33,648 nucleotides of DNA from assembly GCA_009785175.1 (NCBI GenBank), contig WQWV01000007.1, positions 1 through 33,648 of the forward strand. Direction: 5' to 3'. The position numbers and the translations under genes were made by a program. Under the pieces are notes generated by a model. That model made no database searches, was not told the DNA's origin, and was given only the letters and a program-made list of their open reading frames with translations. Source of the DNA: Alphaproteobacteria bacterium (GTDB lineage: Bacteria; Pseudomonadota; Alphaproteobacteria; Rs-D84; CACZYB01). Positions 6,690 through 14,245 of the stretch are shown piece after piece. The first letter of the stretch is position 1, and every line of letters begins with the position of its first letter.

Positions 6690-7316
6690 ATGGCCGTTTT
6701 AATCAACTTCAAAATATGCTCGAACGACTCGCCGTGCAACGTTCCGCCCGTATGCCCCACAGGAGCGGTATGGTGGGACGCGGCGGAAAAAACCCTTAAG
6801 ATCGACAACTCCAAGTGCATCAGCTGCGGCGCTTGCATGCGCGTATGCCCCATCGCCGCCATACGCGTCGCGAAATCCAAGGCCGAAGCCGACAAGATAC
6901 AAGCCGAGTTCGACGCCGATCCGCGCAAGACCGAAGACCTTAAGATCGACCGCTATGGCGCAGGAGTATTCTCCACTCCCGCATTGCAACCGGCCGAGGC
7001 TGTCGCATTTGCCGCCGCGAGCAAAGGGCTCCTTTGCCTTGAGCTGCAACTGGCGTTCGAAGACATGCCCTGCCACCTTCTATCTATACCCATGAGCGAG
7101 CTTTTGGATTTGAAAACGACTACCTATCGCGCGGTCGCGAACGGAGCGGAAGTGGCGGAAAAGTTCGGCGTGTCCGAAATTCCCGCGCTTGTCTTCTTCA
7201 AAGACGGCAAACAAATCGGCAAGGTCGAGGGATACTTCGGCGACAACGAAGAAGGCACCGGCGCGGAAAAAACCTTCCTTAGAAACAAAATAAAAGACGT
7301 ATTGAAGAACGCATAA
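6690..7316 (+). CDS. Ferredoxin domain fused to a CxxC-less thioredoxin-like domain
   Basis: A 208-residue protein in two parts. Residues 1-60 are ferredoxin-like: a complete [4Fe-4S] motif C43-x2-C46-x2-C49-x3-C53-P, plus a degenerate first set C10-x5-C16-x5-C22-P with only three cysteines. After an alpha-helical, A/E/D-rich linker (60-110), residues ~115-208 resemble a thioredoxin fold, with EVAEKFGVSEIPALVFFKDGKQIGKVEGYF including the cis-proline loop, but the CxxC redox pair is absent. Electron transfer or a scaffold role is plausible. I know of no named family for it. The ATG at 6690 follows CAGGAGA. It is one base upstream of the hydrolase gene, so these form an operon with folKP. Confidence 0.75.
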   Translation: MAVLINFKICSNDSPCNVPPVCPTGAVWWDAAEKTLKIDNSKCISCGACMRVCPIAAIRVAKSKAEADKIQAEFDADPRKTEDLKIDRYGAGVFSTPALQPAEAVAFAAASKGLLCLELQLAFEDMPCHLLSIPMSELLDLKTTTYRAVANGAEVAEKFGVSEIPALVFFKDGKQIGKVEGYFGDNEEGTGAEKTFLRNKIKDVLKNA

Positions 7317-7317
7317 A

Positions 7318-7920
7318 ATGCAGCGCGCTATAATATTGCACGGAGTTAGCAAGGACCGCGAGTTCGTAGCGGAGCATGCGCTGCCGGTTTCGACCTGGCA
7401 CTGGCTGCCTTGGCTTCAACAAAAATATAATTTAGCCGGCGTGAACTGTCAAAATCCGCTTTTCCCGCATTCGTGGTTCCCGGAAAAAAATTACGAGGCC
7501 GACGAGGCGGTGCTTAGAAATTTCGTGATAGACTCCGACATGCGAATCGTCGCATGGAGCGTGGGCGCCGCCTCGATCCTTAAATACCTATGCCGAAACC
7601 CGGACATAAAAGCGCGGCATCTTGTCATGCTCTCGCCGGTCGTAAAACCCATGCCGCTTATCGGCAAAGAATATATCGACGGCCTTGAGATTTCCCCGGA
7701 ATTGTTCAAACGTTTCGGCCGCGTCGACATGTTCTATTCCCTTGACGACCCGATACCCGCCGTATTGGAATCGGTCGAGATATTGAAGAAAGTTTATCCC
7801 GGTATGAATATCCATGAATTCAAAAACCACGGACACTTCCAAGAGGCCGCGATGGGAGGGCGCGAATTCCCCGAGCTTTGGGAAGTATGCAAATCGGAGA
7901 TCGACAATGATATATCTTAG
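7318..7920 (+). CDS. Small alpha/beta serine hydrolase (RBBP9/YdeN-like)
   Basis: The 200-residue protein starts with AIILHGVSKD, the oxyanion strand of an alpha/beta hydrolase. It has a nucleophile elbow reading VAWSVGAAS (Ser near 82), an acid in the FYSLDDPIP loop and a late His in NHGHFQEA. This pattern fits the RBBP9/YdeN group of compact serine hydrolases, whose physiological substrates are mostly unknown. A paralogue at 21289-21864 has the same order, including the opening, the CQNPLFP block and the identical end REFPELWEVCKSE. The usual G before the W-S is replaced by A here (AWSVG instead of GHSCG). Start and stop overlap both neighbours. Confidence 0.75.
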   Translation: MQRAIILHGVSKDREFVAEHALPVSTWHWLPWLQQKYNLAGVNCQNPLFPHSWFPEKNYEADEAVLRNFVIDSDMRIVAWSVGAASILKYLCRNPDIKARHLVMLSPVVKPMPLIGKEYIDGLEISPELFKRFGRVDMFYSLDDPIPAVLESVEILKKVYPGMNIHEFKNHGHFQEAAMGGREFPELWEVCKSEIDNDIS

Positions 7921-9166
7921 CATAGGTTCAAACTCGGGCGCAAGGCTCCACAACCTAAGGGAAGCCGCAAAACGCCTTGTTGAAAACGGCGTGGCCGTGC
8001 ACAGGACTTCGCCAATATACGAAACCGCGGCGTTCCTTCCGTCAGAGGCGCCGGACGATTGGAACAAGCCGTATCTTAACGCCGCGATCGAGGTATCGGT
8101 GGGGGACAACGTATCGCCCGCGGACCTTCTACGCCTTGTCAAAAACATAGAGCGCGAAATGGGAGCGCCGCATACCGAACGATGGGCCCCGCGCATCATA
8201 GACATAGACATCGTATTCTGGAACGGCGAAACCGTCAGCACCAAAGACCTGAAAATCCCTCATCCTGAATTCGCGCGGCGCGCGTTCGTCCTTGACCCAA
8301 TGTCCCACCTATGCCCAAGATTCACTCCGCCGGGCGGCACCAAAACAATACTCGAGATGGCGCACGAAAATCCCCAGCATCAGCCGGTAGTCATGGGAAT
8401 CCTCAACCTTTCGCCGGATTCGTTTTCGGGATGGAGCGGGCTTGACCACGACATGTTGGACAAGTGGATGAACGACGGGATTCAAATAATCGACATAGGC
8501 GCGGAATCAACAAACCCTAAATCCACTCCTTTGAATCCTAAAACCGAGATGAATCGCCTTGAAAGCGTCTTTGATATAGTCAAAAATAAGAAACAGGAAT
8601 TCTTCTCTCCGATTTTCAGCATAGACACGTATCACCAGGAAACCGCCGCAGCGGCGTTGGATTGCGGGTTTAACATACTTAACGACGTAGGCGGGCTTAG
8701 CAATCCGGGAATGCTCTCTATCGCATCGTCGTTCGACCAGGTGATCGTCATGCACAGCCTTACCATACCTGCAAATCCGGCGGTCGTAATAAACGGGGAC
8801 GCGATCGAAGAGCTTGAAAAATGGCTTGAGCAGCGGACACATTCATGGGAGTCCGCCGGAATACCGCTTGATAAACTAATTTTCGACCCGGGAATCGGAT
8901 TCGGGAAAACCGCAAACCAATCGCTTAAGATAGTCCAGAACCTGCGCGTGTTCGAAAAATACGGGCTAAGAACACTTCTTGGACACTCGAGGAAATCGTT
9001 CATGAAGATCTTCAGCCATGCGGACGCCGCATACCGCGACGCCGAAACGCTCGGTCTTTCGCTTTCGGTGGCCGGCGCAGACATACTAAGGGTCCACGAA
9101 CCCCTTCTTCATAAACGAAGCATGCTTGCAAAGGCGCATGCGTTCAATCAGTTCTATAGGGCATAG
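7907..9166 (+). CDS. folKP: Bifunctional HPPK-DHPS (FolK-FolP fusion)
   Basis: A 419-residue fusion of two consecutive folate-pathway enzymes. Residues 1-150 are 6-hydroxymethyl-dihydropterin pyrophosphokinase: IYLSIGSNSG at the start, TSPIYETAA, and RWAPRIIDIDIVFW with the ATP/Mg-binding aspartates. Residues ~158-419 are dihydropteroate synthase: VVMGILNLSPDSFSG, IDIGAESTNP, LIFDPGIGFGKT, LLGHSRKSF and a late RVHEP. The fusion runs FolK then FolP, as in plant and some bacterial or fungal folate proteins, whereas most bacteria use separate genes. The start at 7907 overlaps the hydrolase stop codon by 14 bp and matches the known start of HPPK. No folB or folE is visible. Confidence 0.92.
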   Translation: MIYLSIGSNSGARLHNLREAAKRLVENGVAVHRTSPIYETAAFLPSEAPDDWNKPYLNAAIEVSVGDNVSPADLLRLVKNIEREMGAPHTERWAPRIIDIDIVFWNGETVSTKDLKIPHPEFARRAFVLDPMSHLCPRFTPPGGTKTILEMAHENPQHQPVVMGILNLSPDSFSGWSGLDHDMLDKWMNDGIQIIDIGAESTNPKSTPLNPKTEMNRLESVFDIVKNKKQEFFSPIFSIDTYHQETAAAALDCGFNILNDVGGLSNPGMLSIASSFDQVIVMHSLTIPANPAVVINGDAIEELEKWLEQRTHSWESAGIPLDKLIFDPGIGFGKTANQSLKIVQNLRVFEKYGLRTLLGHSRKSFMKIFSHADAAYRDAETLGLSLSVAGADILRVHEPLLHKRSMLAKAHAFNQFYRA

Positions 9167-9237
9167 ATTTTCCTTTACAGTCGCGTAGATGGTTGCTAGG
9201 CTTTGCCTGTTAACCAGAGGGGGCAAAGGAGCAAACC

Positions 9238-9918
9238 ATGCAAAGAATACTTACCACCGAAGATTACATCGACGCGCTTATCGCCGCGGGTATTTTCAAA
9301 CTTGCCAAAGACGACAACGAGGACAACTGGTTCAAGCTTAAGGCCGGCGGCAAATCCCCTATATTCTGGAACGTAAAAGAAATCCAGGACGACCCAAAAC
9401 TTCTTAAAACAACGGTCGCATTTATGAACAAAAGGCTTAAACAGGCGGGCGTGAAATTCGACAAGGTCGTGCCGATTCCCGACGGAGCGAACGTCATCGG
9501 CGCATGGCTTGGCTATAAGGCGGACAAGGCCATTATAACTGTGCCCAAGGACGAGAAAGATCACGGCGCCGACGCCGGACGCAAATACATAGGCAAGATC
9601 GTTCCCGGACACAAAATAGTTTTGGCCGAAGATGTTTCGACCACAAGCCTTTCCGCCGTTCAGATGGTGGAGAAGGTTCGCAAGTTCGGCCTGAGCGACG
9701 AGGAAATCGCGGCCGGCAAACTCAATTTGGTAAAGGTCGAAGCCGTAGCCAGCGTGATCAACCGCGAACAGGGCTCAACGGAAAACCTTGCCGCCATCGG
9801 CGTAAAACTTGTGAGCGTCGTAAATCAAATGGACGCGATAAAGCACGCAATTTCCACCGACAATCCCATGTATGGCGTCGTCATGCGCTATCTTGAACAG
9901 AATGTGAAGAAGAAGTAA
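9238..9918 (+). CDS. Orotate phosphoribosyltransferase-like protein
   Basis: A 226-residue PRTase. The PRPP-binding loop is IVLAEDVSTTSLSA (~128-141), close to the OPRT VEDVxTTGGS pattern but with S replacing G after TT. The flexible loop PKDEKDHGADAG (~104) matches the OPRT R-K-x-x-K-x-HG segment, and SPIFWNVKEI (~40) matches the start of the OPRT core. It probably makes OMP from orotate and PRPP for UMP synthesis, though a paralogous PRTase cannot be excluded. The RBS AAAGGAGC precedes the ATG and a bidirectional terminator follows the stop codon. Confidence 0.75.
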   Translation: MQRILTTEDYIDALIAAGIFKLAKDDNEDNWFKLKAGGKSPIFWNVKEIQDDPKLLKTTVAFMNKRLKQAGVKFDKVVPIPDGANVIGAWLGYKADKAIITVPKDEKDHGADAGRKYIGKIVPGHKIVLAEDVSTTSLSAVQMVEKVRKFGLSDEEIAAGKLNLVKVEAVASVINREQGSTENLAAIGVKLVSVVNQMDAIKHAISTDNPMYGVVMRYLEQNVKKK

Positions 9919-9921
9919 AGA

Positions 9922-9951
9922 AAAGGCCGCAAAAACCGCGGCCTATTTTTT
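9922..9951. terminator. Bidirectional intrinsic terminator
   Basis: AGGCCGC (9924-9930) and GCGGCCT (9938-9944) form a perfect 7-bp stem, with six T after it (9946-9951) and an A-rich flank before it. It ends the pyrE-like gene and overlaps the end of the convergent DUF488 gene. Confidence 0.85.
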
Positions 9952-10305
9952 CAACTTAGCCTCGATATAATCCTTCAAAATTATCGCGTGGTTGATTTGC
10001 GGGTCGCGAGCGCCATAGAGGAGGCTTACGTTTCCCTTGACCAGCAAGTTTTTTATTTCCGATATGAACGCCGCGGTCGCAGGATTTTTATCAAGTTCGC
10101 GCAGGTAGGCGTGGCGGAACCAATCGAACTTATCGGCCTTGTGCCCGAATTCCATGCGTATTTCCGGCGAGGGCGTTATATCCTTTGCCCATTCGTATAG
10201 CTTCGCACGTTCCTTTGAGATGCCACGCGGCCAGAGGCGGTCGACCAATATGCGATAGCCATCGGTCTTGGCGGGCGCGTCGTAGATTCTTTTTATAGAA
10301 AGCAT
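9943..10305 (-). CDS. DUF488 (YeaO-like) protein
   Basis: The 120-residue protein matches DUF488/YeaO: KRIYDAP near the start, then DGYRILVDRLWPRGISKERAK, LYEWAKDITPSPEIRMEFGH, and a late VSLLYGARDPQINHA. The family is short, cytoplasmic and of unknown function. The DRLWPRG segment is invariant. It is convergent with the pyrE-like gene and shares the terminator hairpin at its 3' end. Confidence 0.9.
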   Translation of the reverse strand: MLSIKRIYDAPAKTDGYRILVDRLWPRGISKERAKLYEWAKDITPSPEIRMEFGHKADKFDWFRHAYLRELDKNPATAAFISEIKNLLVKGNVSLLYGARDPQINHAIILKDYIEAKLKK

Positions 10306-10373
10306 GGTTTGATTTTACATTAACCGGCGCGTGAAGTTAATAAGAAAAAACTCTCCTGAAGATTCGGCTAGAG

Positions 10374-10460
10374 CAAGGCCTCAACCGCCGGCAGGGCGGA
10401 AGCGCTCCCCGCACCAGCGAGGACAGGCTCAAGGTGCGCGCGTAGCTCGCAAGCTCGCTG
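10374..10460 (+). repeat. GC-rich mosaic palindromic element, copy a
   Basis: Contains CCGCCGGCAGGGCGGAAGCG, an inner segment with AGCGAGGACAGGCTCAAG that is shared with the reverse copy near 11418-11530, then GTGCGCGCG and the palindrome AGCTCGCAAGCTCGCT. It is followed by the same linker and REP as at 19648-19695. Confidence 0.7.
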
Positions 10461-10477
10461 AAGGCTTCTATATACTT

Positions 10478-10509
10478 CACTGGATTACCCGGTCGAGCCG
10501 GGTAATGAC
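10478..10509 (+). repeat. REP-like palindrome
   Basis: CACTGGATTACCCGG, tcgag, CCGGGTAATGAC. It is identical over about 48 nt, with the preceding linker, to the copy ending at 19695. Confidence 0.8.
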
Positions 10510-10518
10510 AGGGGGGGG

Positions 10519-10583
10519 ACTGGATTACCCCGGTTCCCCCTTCGCTAAAGCTTCGGGAGGACTGACGCAAGCCGGGTAATGAC
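10519..10583 (+). repeat. REP-like palindrome with enlarged loop
   Basis: It starts ACTGGATTACCCCGG and ends GCCGGGTAATGAC. The loop is enlarged to about 40 nt and holds a secondary hairpin (TCCC...GGGA). Confidence 0.6.
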
Positions 10584-10686
10584 TGGGTATGGCATATTAT
10601 GGCCGATATGGACGGGATTGTCAAGAGCACCCAATGCTTGACTTGGCAACGGCGGCGTTATAAATTATGCGCTAAGGAGAAACCAA

Positions 10687-11346
10687 ATGACTGTGCGCAT
10701 AGAGGAATCATGGAAGCGGGCGCTTGCACCGGAATTTGAAAAACCGTATTGGACGAAGCTTACCGACTTCGTGCGCTCGGAGTATAAAAGCACGCGCGTT
10801 TATCCCGAGGCGAAAAACATATTCGCCGCGTTCGACCTTACCCCGCTTGACAAAGTCAAAGTCGTCATCATAGGTCAGGATCCGTATCACGGTCCCGGTC
10901 AGGCGCATGGATTGAGTTTCTCGGTGCGCGAGGGTGTGGCGCCGCCACCAAGCCTTATCAATATATATAAGGAGATCGAAACCGATTTGGGTCGCAAATC
11001 CGCAACCATCGGAGATTTGACATCATGGGCCGAGCAGGGAGTTTTGTTATTGAACTCGACCCTTACCGTTCGCGCGCATACTGCGGCTTCGCATTCCGGC
11101 AAAGGGTGGGAGCAATTCACGGACGCAGCTATGGCGGCGCTTTCTCAGCGCGAGGGAATAGTATATATTTTGTGGGGAGCGTATGCCCGCCGCAAAGGAG
11201 AGATTATCGACAAGTCGAAGAATTTGGTTTTGACATCGGTGCACCCTTCCCCGCTTGCCGCACATAACGGCTTTTTCGGGAGCAGGCCGTTTTCCGCCGC
11301 GAATGCGTATTTGATCGCGCGCGGAGAAAACCCGATCGAGTGGTAA
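10687..11346 (+). CDS. ung: Uracil-DNA glycosylase, family 1
   Basis: The 219-residue enzyme removes uracil from DNA as the first step of base-excision repair. The signature blocks are all present: IIGQDPYHGPGQAHGLSFSV (~61-80) with the catalytic Asp in GQDPYH, LLLNSTLTVR (~120), LWGAYARRK (~165) and the late VHPSPLAAH (~186) with the catalytic His. Length is typical. The ATG at 10687 is preceded by AAGGAGA. The gene appears to be a single transcription unit, with repeats on both sides. Confidence 0.96.
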   Translation: MTVRIEESWKRALAPEFEKPYWTKLTDFVRSEYKSTRVYPEAKNIFAAFDLTPLDKVKVVIIGQDPYHGPGQAHGLSFSVREGVAPPPSLINIYKEIETDLGRKSATIGDLTSWAEQGVLLLNSTLTVRAHTAASHSGKGWEQFTDAAMAALSQREGIVYILWGAYARRKGEIIDKSKNLVLTSVHPSPLAAHNGFFGSRPFSAANAYLIARGENPIEW

Positions 11347-11417
11347 AACATTAAATATCCCTGGCTTGACCACAGAATCGAAACGAACGCGAAACGGATA
11401 ATCTAGTAAATTATACT

Positions 11418-11530
11418 GAAGCTTTTCAGCTCGAAGAGCTGCGCGCGCATCTTGAGCCTGTCCTCGCTGGTGCGTGCGCGAATACTTCGCTTCTGCCCTG
11501 TCGGCGATGGTGGCTTCGCTATAGGAATTT
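11418..11530 (-). repeat. GC-rich mosaic palindromic element, reverse copy b
   Basis: On the minus strand it reads ...GACAGGGCAGAAGCG, then CCAGCGAGGACAGGCTCAAG, then GCGCGCGCAGCTC, matching the copy at 10374-10460 block by block. It lies between ung and the next small gene. Confidence 0.6.
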
Positions 11531-11585
11531 CCTCTTCTTTTCTTTGCACATAAAATACGATATTATGTCGGCAATGGAGGCCCCC

Positions 11586-11774
11586 ATGCCATTAATAAAA
11601 GGTTGTACACGAGAAGCCATTTCGAAAAATATACGAACGCTTGACAAGGAAGGGCGGCCGATAAAGCAGGCCGTGGCAATCGCACTTTCGGTCGCGCGCA
11701 AAAACTCGGCCAAATGCGGCGGCAAGATCGGCGGACGCCCGGCCGGCAAGGTGCCGTCGAGGGCTAAAGCCTAG
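11586..11774 (+). CDS. Small basic protein (phage-associated type)
   Basis: A 62-residue, lysine-rich protein: IKGCTREAISKNIRTLDKEG, then RPIKQAVAIALSVARK, then a Gly/Arg/Lys-rich tail. The first part strongly resembles a short protein often found in phages and phage-derived islands (IKGKSKKAISKNI-like, followed by KQAVAIALSVARK). Function is unknown. The ATG at 11586 follows GGAGG at 11577-11581. No other phage gene is nearby, so it may be an isolated remnant or a domesticated gene. It converges with the next small gene and the stop codons overlap by four bases. Confidence 0.7.
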   Translation: MPLIKGCTREAISKNIRTLDKEGRPIKQAVAIALSVARKNSAKCGGKIGGRPAGKVPSRAKA

Positions 11775-11965
11775 CTGTCCATGAGTTCGGCGAATTCGGC
11801 CCAGCTTGAGCCGGAAACATGCAACGTCTTTGATATCAATTCCATCGATGGAAAGCGCGGCGTGCCGTCGGAGTCATACCGCTTTTTGCTTTGCAGTTTG
11901 GCAAGCTCGGTAGGCGATGCAAGCCGCTCGAGAGTCGCCCATAGTTTCAAGTATTCATTTTCCAT
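11771..11965 (-). CDS. Small hypothetical protein, paralogue of the one at 2786
   Basis: A 64-residue protein with a good RBS (AAAGGAG, 5 nt from the ATG). It shares ME-x-E-x2-KLW-x2-LER at the start and EFAELMD at the end with the protein at 2786-2968. The middle, RFPSMELISKTLHVSGSSW, could form helices resembling the recognition half of an XRE domain, a weak guess. It diverges from the XRE gene at 12026 across a palindrome at 11978-11994, so regulation by that XRE protein is plausible. Confidence 0.7.
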   Translation of the reverse strand: MENEYLKLWATLERLASPTELAKLQSKKRYDSDGTPRFPSMELISKTLHVSGSSWAEFAELMDS

Positions 11966-11977
11966 TTTTACTCCTTT

Positions 11978-11994
11978 CCTATCGATTTGATAGG
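11978..11994. promoter_or_regulatory. Candidate operator palindrome between divergent small genes
   Basis: CCTATC-gattt-GATAGG, a perfect 6-bp inverted repeat with a 5-bp centre, lies between the divergent small gene (ATG at 11965) and the XRE gene (ATG at 12026). Its placement suits an XRE operator. Confidence 0.45.
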
Positions 11995-12025
11995 GAGTGT
12001 ATATTAAGTCATTATTGATAGCAAG

Positions 12026-12274
12026 ATGAAAAACTCGAAAAAGACAATTTTTAACAAAGACTATGTGGATCTTATAGCAGAGATCGTTAAAATCCGCAAA
12101 AGCAAAGGGCTTAGCCAGAAAGACCTAGCTTTGAAATTAGACGTAGATACTTGTTATATTGGACGCATGGAAATTCGCGAACGCAGGCTTGACTTAATCG
12201 AGTTGATAGCTATCCTAAAGGCACTTGGCGTTTCAAAGCGTGAAATACTCGCAATGGTCGAAAAGATCATCTAA
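12026..12274 (+). CDS. XRE-family transcriptional regulator
   Basis: This 82-residue protein is essentially one helix-turn-helix domain: IAEIVKIRKSKGLSQKDLALKLDVDTCYIGRMEIRERRLDLIELIAILKALGV in sections, with the classic KGLSQKDLA turn (~32-40) and a final helix. It is probably a DNA-binding repressor or activator of a neighbouring gene. The divergent small gene at 11771 is the obvious candidate. The ATG at 12026 has only a weak RBS (AGCAAG). The end overlaps the convergent lspA by 8 bp. Confidence 0.85.
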   Translation: MKNSKKTIFNKDYVDLIAEIVKIRKSKGLSQKDLALKLDVDTCYIGRMEIRERRLDLIELIAILKALGVSKREILAMVEKII

Positions 12275-12776
12275 TTTTTTTCTTCTTTACAAAAACCAAA
12301 ATTCCCACGCCCACGCAGATCAGCGCGTCGGCTATGTTGAACGCGGGCCAGTGGTGGCCGAACGCGTGGAAATCCAAGAAGTCAACGACCGCGCCGAAGC
12401 GAATCCTATCGACTATGTTGCCGATCGCGCCGGCGGCGATTATGGCCCAGGCGTATTTATGCGTTATGTCCTTTTCGCGCAGCATTTCTCGAATCACGAA
12501 TCCCGTTATTGTCGCGGCGAGTATAGTCAGCGTCCAACGTGCGGCGGCGCCACCGAAGTTGAACATGCTGAAGCTTATGCCTTCGTTGAAAACAAGCACG
12601 AGGTTGAAAAACGGAGCGACGGTCGCTATGTGCGTATAGGTCGGGAAGAGCGTAGCGAAATTCCCGCCAAGCGTCCAGAATCCGGCGGCTGCGGCGACGG
12701 CAAGCTGTTTAGTGAAAAGGTCGAGGAACGCGAGGCCTGCGACTATGCCCGCCCATTTTCCTATGCGCGGTTTCAT
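12267..12776 (-). CDS. lspA: Prolipoprotein signal peptidase (signal peptidase II)
   Basis: The 169-residue inner-membrane aspartyl protease cleaves lipoprotein signal peptides after lipid attachment to the +1 Cys. It has four hydrophobic segments and the conserved blocks: DLFTKQLA in the first helix, FFNLVLVFNEGISF (~57-70), GNIVDRIRFGAVVDFLDF with the first catalytic Asp (~117-134), and WPAFNIADA with the second. Its ATG overlaps the der stop codon by four bases (ATGA), so the two are co-transcribed. The protein ends in a basic KKKKIR tail. Confidence 0.95.
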   Translation of the reverse strand: MKPRIGKWAGIVAGLAFLDLFTKQLAVAAAAGFWTLGGNFATLFPTYTHIATVAPFFNLVLVFNEGISFSMFNFGGAAARWTLTILAATITGFVIREMLREKDITHKYAWAIIAAGAIGNIVDRIRFGAVVDFLDFHAFGHHWPAFNIADALICVGVGILVFVKKKKIR

Positions 12777-14143
12777 TTTTTATCCTTATACGGATTGGCG
12801 CTTGATTTGATTTTGATTCGCACAGGGACTTTATCAAATCCAAATTCCTTGGATATCGAATTGGCGAGGTATTTGATATACGAGGCCGGTAATTCCTTGG
12901 CCGCAGACGACCCGGTGAAAAGCGCGAAGGTCGGCGGTTTAGCCGCAATCTGGCTTATATACTTGATACTCATCGGGCGTTTAAGACGGGAAAGCGGCGG
13001 AGGATTTTTCGCGATCGCGGTTTCCAGCCAGCGGTTTAGCTTGCCGGTGGAAATCCTTGTCTTGCGCGCGTCATAAAGCTCGAACGCCGCCTTCATCAAA
13101 TCGGGAATGCCCTTTTGCTTTTCGGCGCTGATACCCACCAGAGTGGCGTTTTTCACCTGTGCGAACGAGTATGAAAGTTTATAGGCCAGCTCCTCGAGCC
13201 GTTCCTTGCGACCCGACACCAAATCCATTTTGTTGGCGACGAAGAGAAGCCCCTTGCCCTCTTTGGCGGCGTAGGCGGCGATTTGCAAATCCTGCTTGTC
13301 CAATTCCGCGAACGCGTCGATCACGACCATACAAACGTCGCAGCGCTTGACCGCCTCGATCGCGTGGCTTACCGACGTCTTCTCGAGCTTGTCATCGATC
13401 TTGGCGCGGCGGCGCATGCCCGCGGTGTCGATCAAGTTCACCGCCCTGCCCTTGTAATCGATAAGCGTATCGACGCTATCGCGCGTGGTGCCGGCTATGT
13501 CGGAAACCAACATAGAATTCTTGCCGATAAGCGCGTTGGCAAGCGTGGACTTGCCGGCGTTCGGGCGGCCGATAAGCGCTATGCGAACGGATAAATCCTC
13601 TTCTTCGTTATCGGCGACGGGCTCCTCTATGGTCGGAACAGCGATACCAGAGGATACGCGTTTTATAAGAGTCAAGAGGCTATCCATATTAAGGTTATGT
13701 TCGGCGGAAACCGGAACCTTATTCTCAAAACCTATGCGCGCAAGGTCGCCCTGCATATCCTCGAAGTCGCGCTGTTTCTCGACCTTGTTAATCACCACGA
13801 TGACAGGTTTGTTCATGCGGCGGATTTCTTGCGCCAAGTGCGAATCCTCGAGCGTCAGGCCCTCCTTGGCGTCAAGCACGAAGAGAATCAAGTCGGCTTC
13901 GCGCGCGGCGTTTAGCGCCTGCTCGGTCATGGCGCGGGAAAGGCGATCGGGCGTGTGCACGTCAAGGCCGGCCATATCCAAAAGCAGGAAGCTTGCGCCC
14001 GACCCTGCGTCGATTTTATGGGACAGGATATCGCGCGTGGTGCCGCGGGTATCGAACACTATGGCGATATTCTTCTTCGCAAGGCGATTGAAAAGCGTGG
14101 ATTTGCCGACGTTCGGGCGGCCAAGAAGGGCGACTTTGATCAT
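12773..14143 (-). CDS. der: Ribosome-assembly GTPase Der (EngA)
   Basis: The 456-residue protein has two tandem GTPase domains and a C-terminal KH-like domain, needed for 50S subunit maturation. G1 of domain 1 is GRPNVGKSTLF (~8), and of domain 2 GRPNAGKSTLA (~191). Switch blocks GTTRD and GTTRDS follow in each, with the DMAG and DTAG G3 motifs. The domain 1 G4 reads NKVE instead of the usual NKxD, while domain 2 has NKMD. The start at 14143 gives MIKVALLGRPNVGKS, typical of the family. No Shine-Dalgarno is seen, and the -10 box ends only 6 bases before the ATG, which predicts a leaderless mRNA. lspA follows. Confidence 0.95.
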   Translation of the reverse strand: MIKVALLGRPNVGKSTLFNRLAKKNIAIVFDTRGTTRDILSHKIDAGSGASFLLLDMAGLDVHTPDRLSRAMTEQALNAAREADLILFVLDAKEGLTLEDSHLAQEIRRMNKPVIVVINKVEKQRDFEDMQGDLARIGFENKVPVSAEHNLNMDSLLTLIKRVSSGIAVPTIEEPVADNEEEDLSVRIALIGRPNAGKSTLANALIGKNSMLVSDIAGTTRDSVDTLIDYKGRAVNLIDTAGMRRRAKIDDKLEKTSVSHAIEAVKRCDVCMVVIDAFAELDKQDLQIAAYAAKEGKGLLFVANKMDLVSGRKERLEELAYKLSYSFAQVKNATLVGISAEKQKGIPDLMKAAFELYDARKTRISTGKLNRWLETAIAKNPPPLSRLKRPMSIKYISQIAAKPPTFALFTGSSAAKELPASYIKYLANSISKEFGFDKVPVRIKIKSSANPYKDKK

Positions 14144-14149
14144 GGATAG

Positions 14150-14178
14150 AGTATAGCATTTTATAAGGAGCGTTGCAA
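14150..14178 (-). promoter_or_regulatory. Promoter of der-lspA, predicted leaderless start
   Basis: Minus-strand TTGCAA (14178-14173), 17-bp spacer and TATACT (14155-14150), with exactly 6 nt between -10 and ATG. Confidence 0.75.
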
Positions 14179-14191
14179 GTTGGATTTATGC

Positions 14192-14220
14192 TTGATTTTT
14201 GGACCCCGGGCGGGTAAAAA
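14192..14220 (+). promoter_or_regulatory. Promoter of the D,D-carboxypeptidase operon
   Basis: TTGATT (14192-14197), 17-bp spacer, TAAAAA at 14215-14220 and a normal leader with AAGAGGA before the ATG at 14246. The -10 is imperfect. Confidence 0.45.
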
Positions 14221-14245
14221 TAAACAAGGATTTTAAGAGGATACT

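Larger units (their letters stand above)
10306..10686. other. Repeat-filled intergenic region
   Basis: No gene is supported. The stretch holds a GC-rich mosaic palindrome (10374-10460), a linker shared with the 19551-19705 insertion, two REP-like palindromes (10478-10509 and 10519-10583) and, at the right end, the ung promoter (TTGACT, 17 bp, TAAATT). Short open frames across it are repeat-derived. Confidence 0.8.

Noticed and set aside
10331-10579. Open frames across the repeat-rich intergenic region
   Set aside because: The frames run through palindromes in several phases, have no ribosome-binding site and no protein-like composition.
11586-11774. Prophage
   Set aside because: Only one small phage-like protein is present, with no integrase, structural or lysis genes around it.
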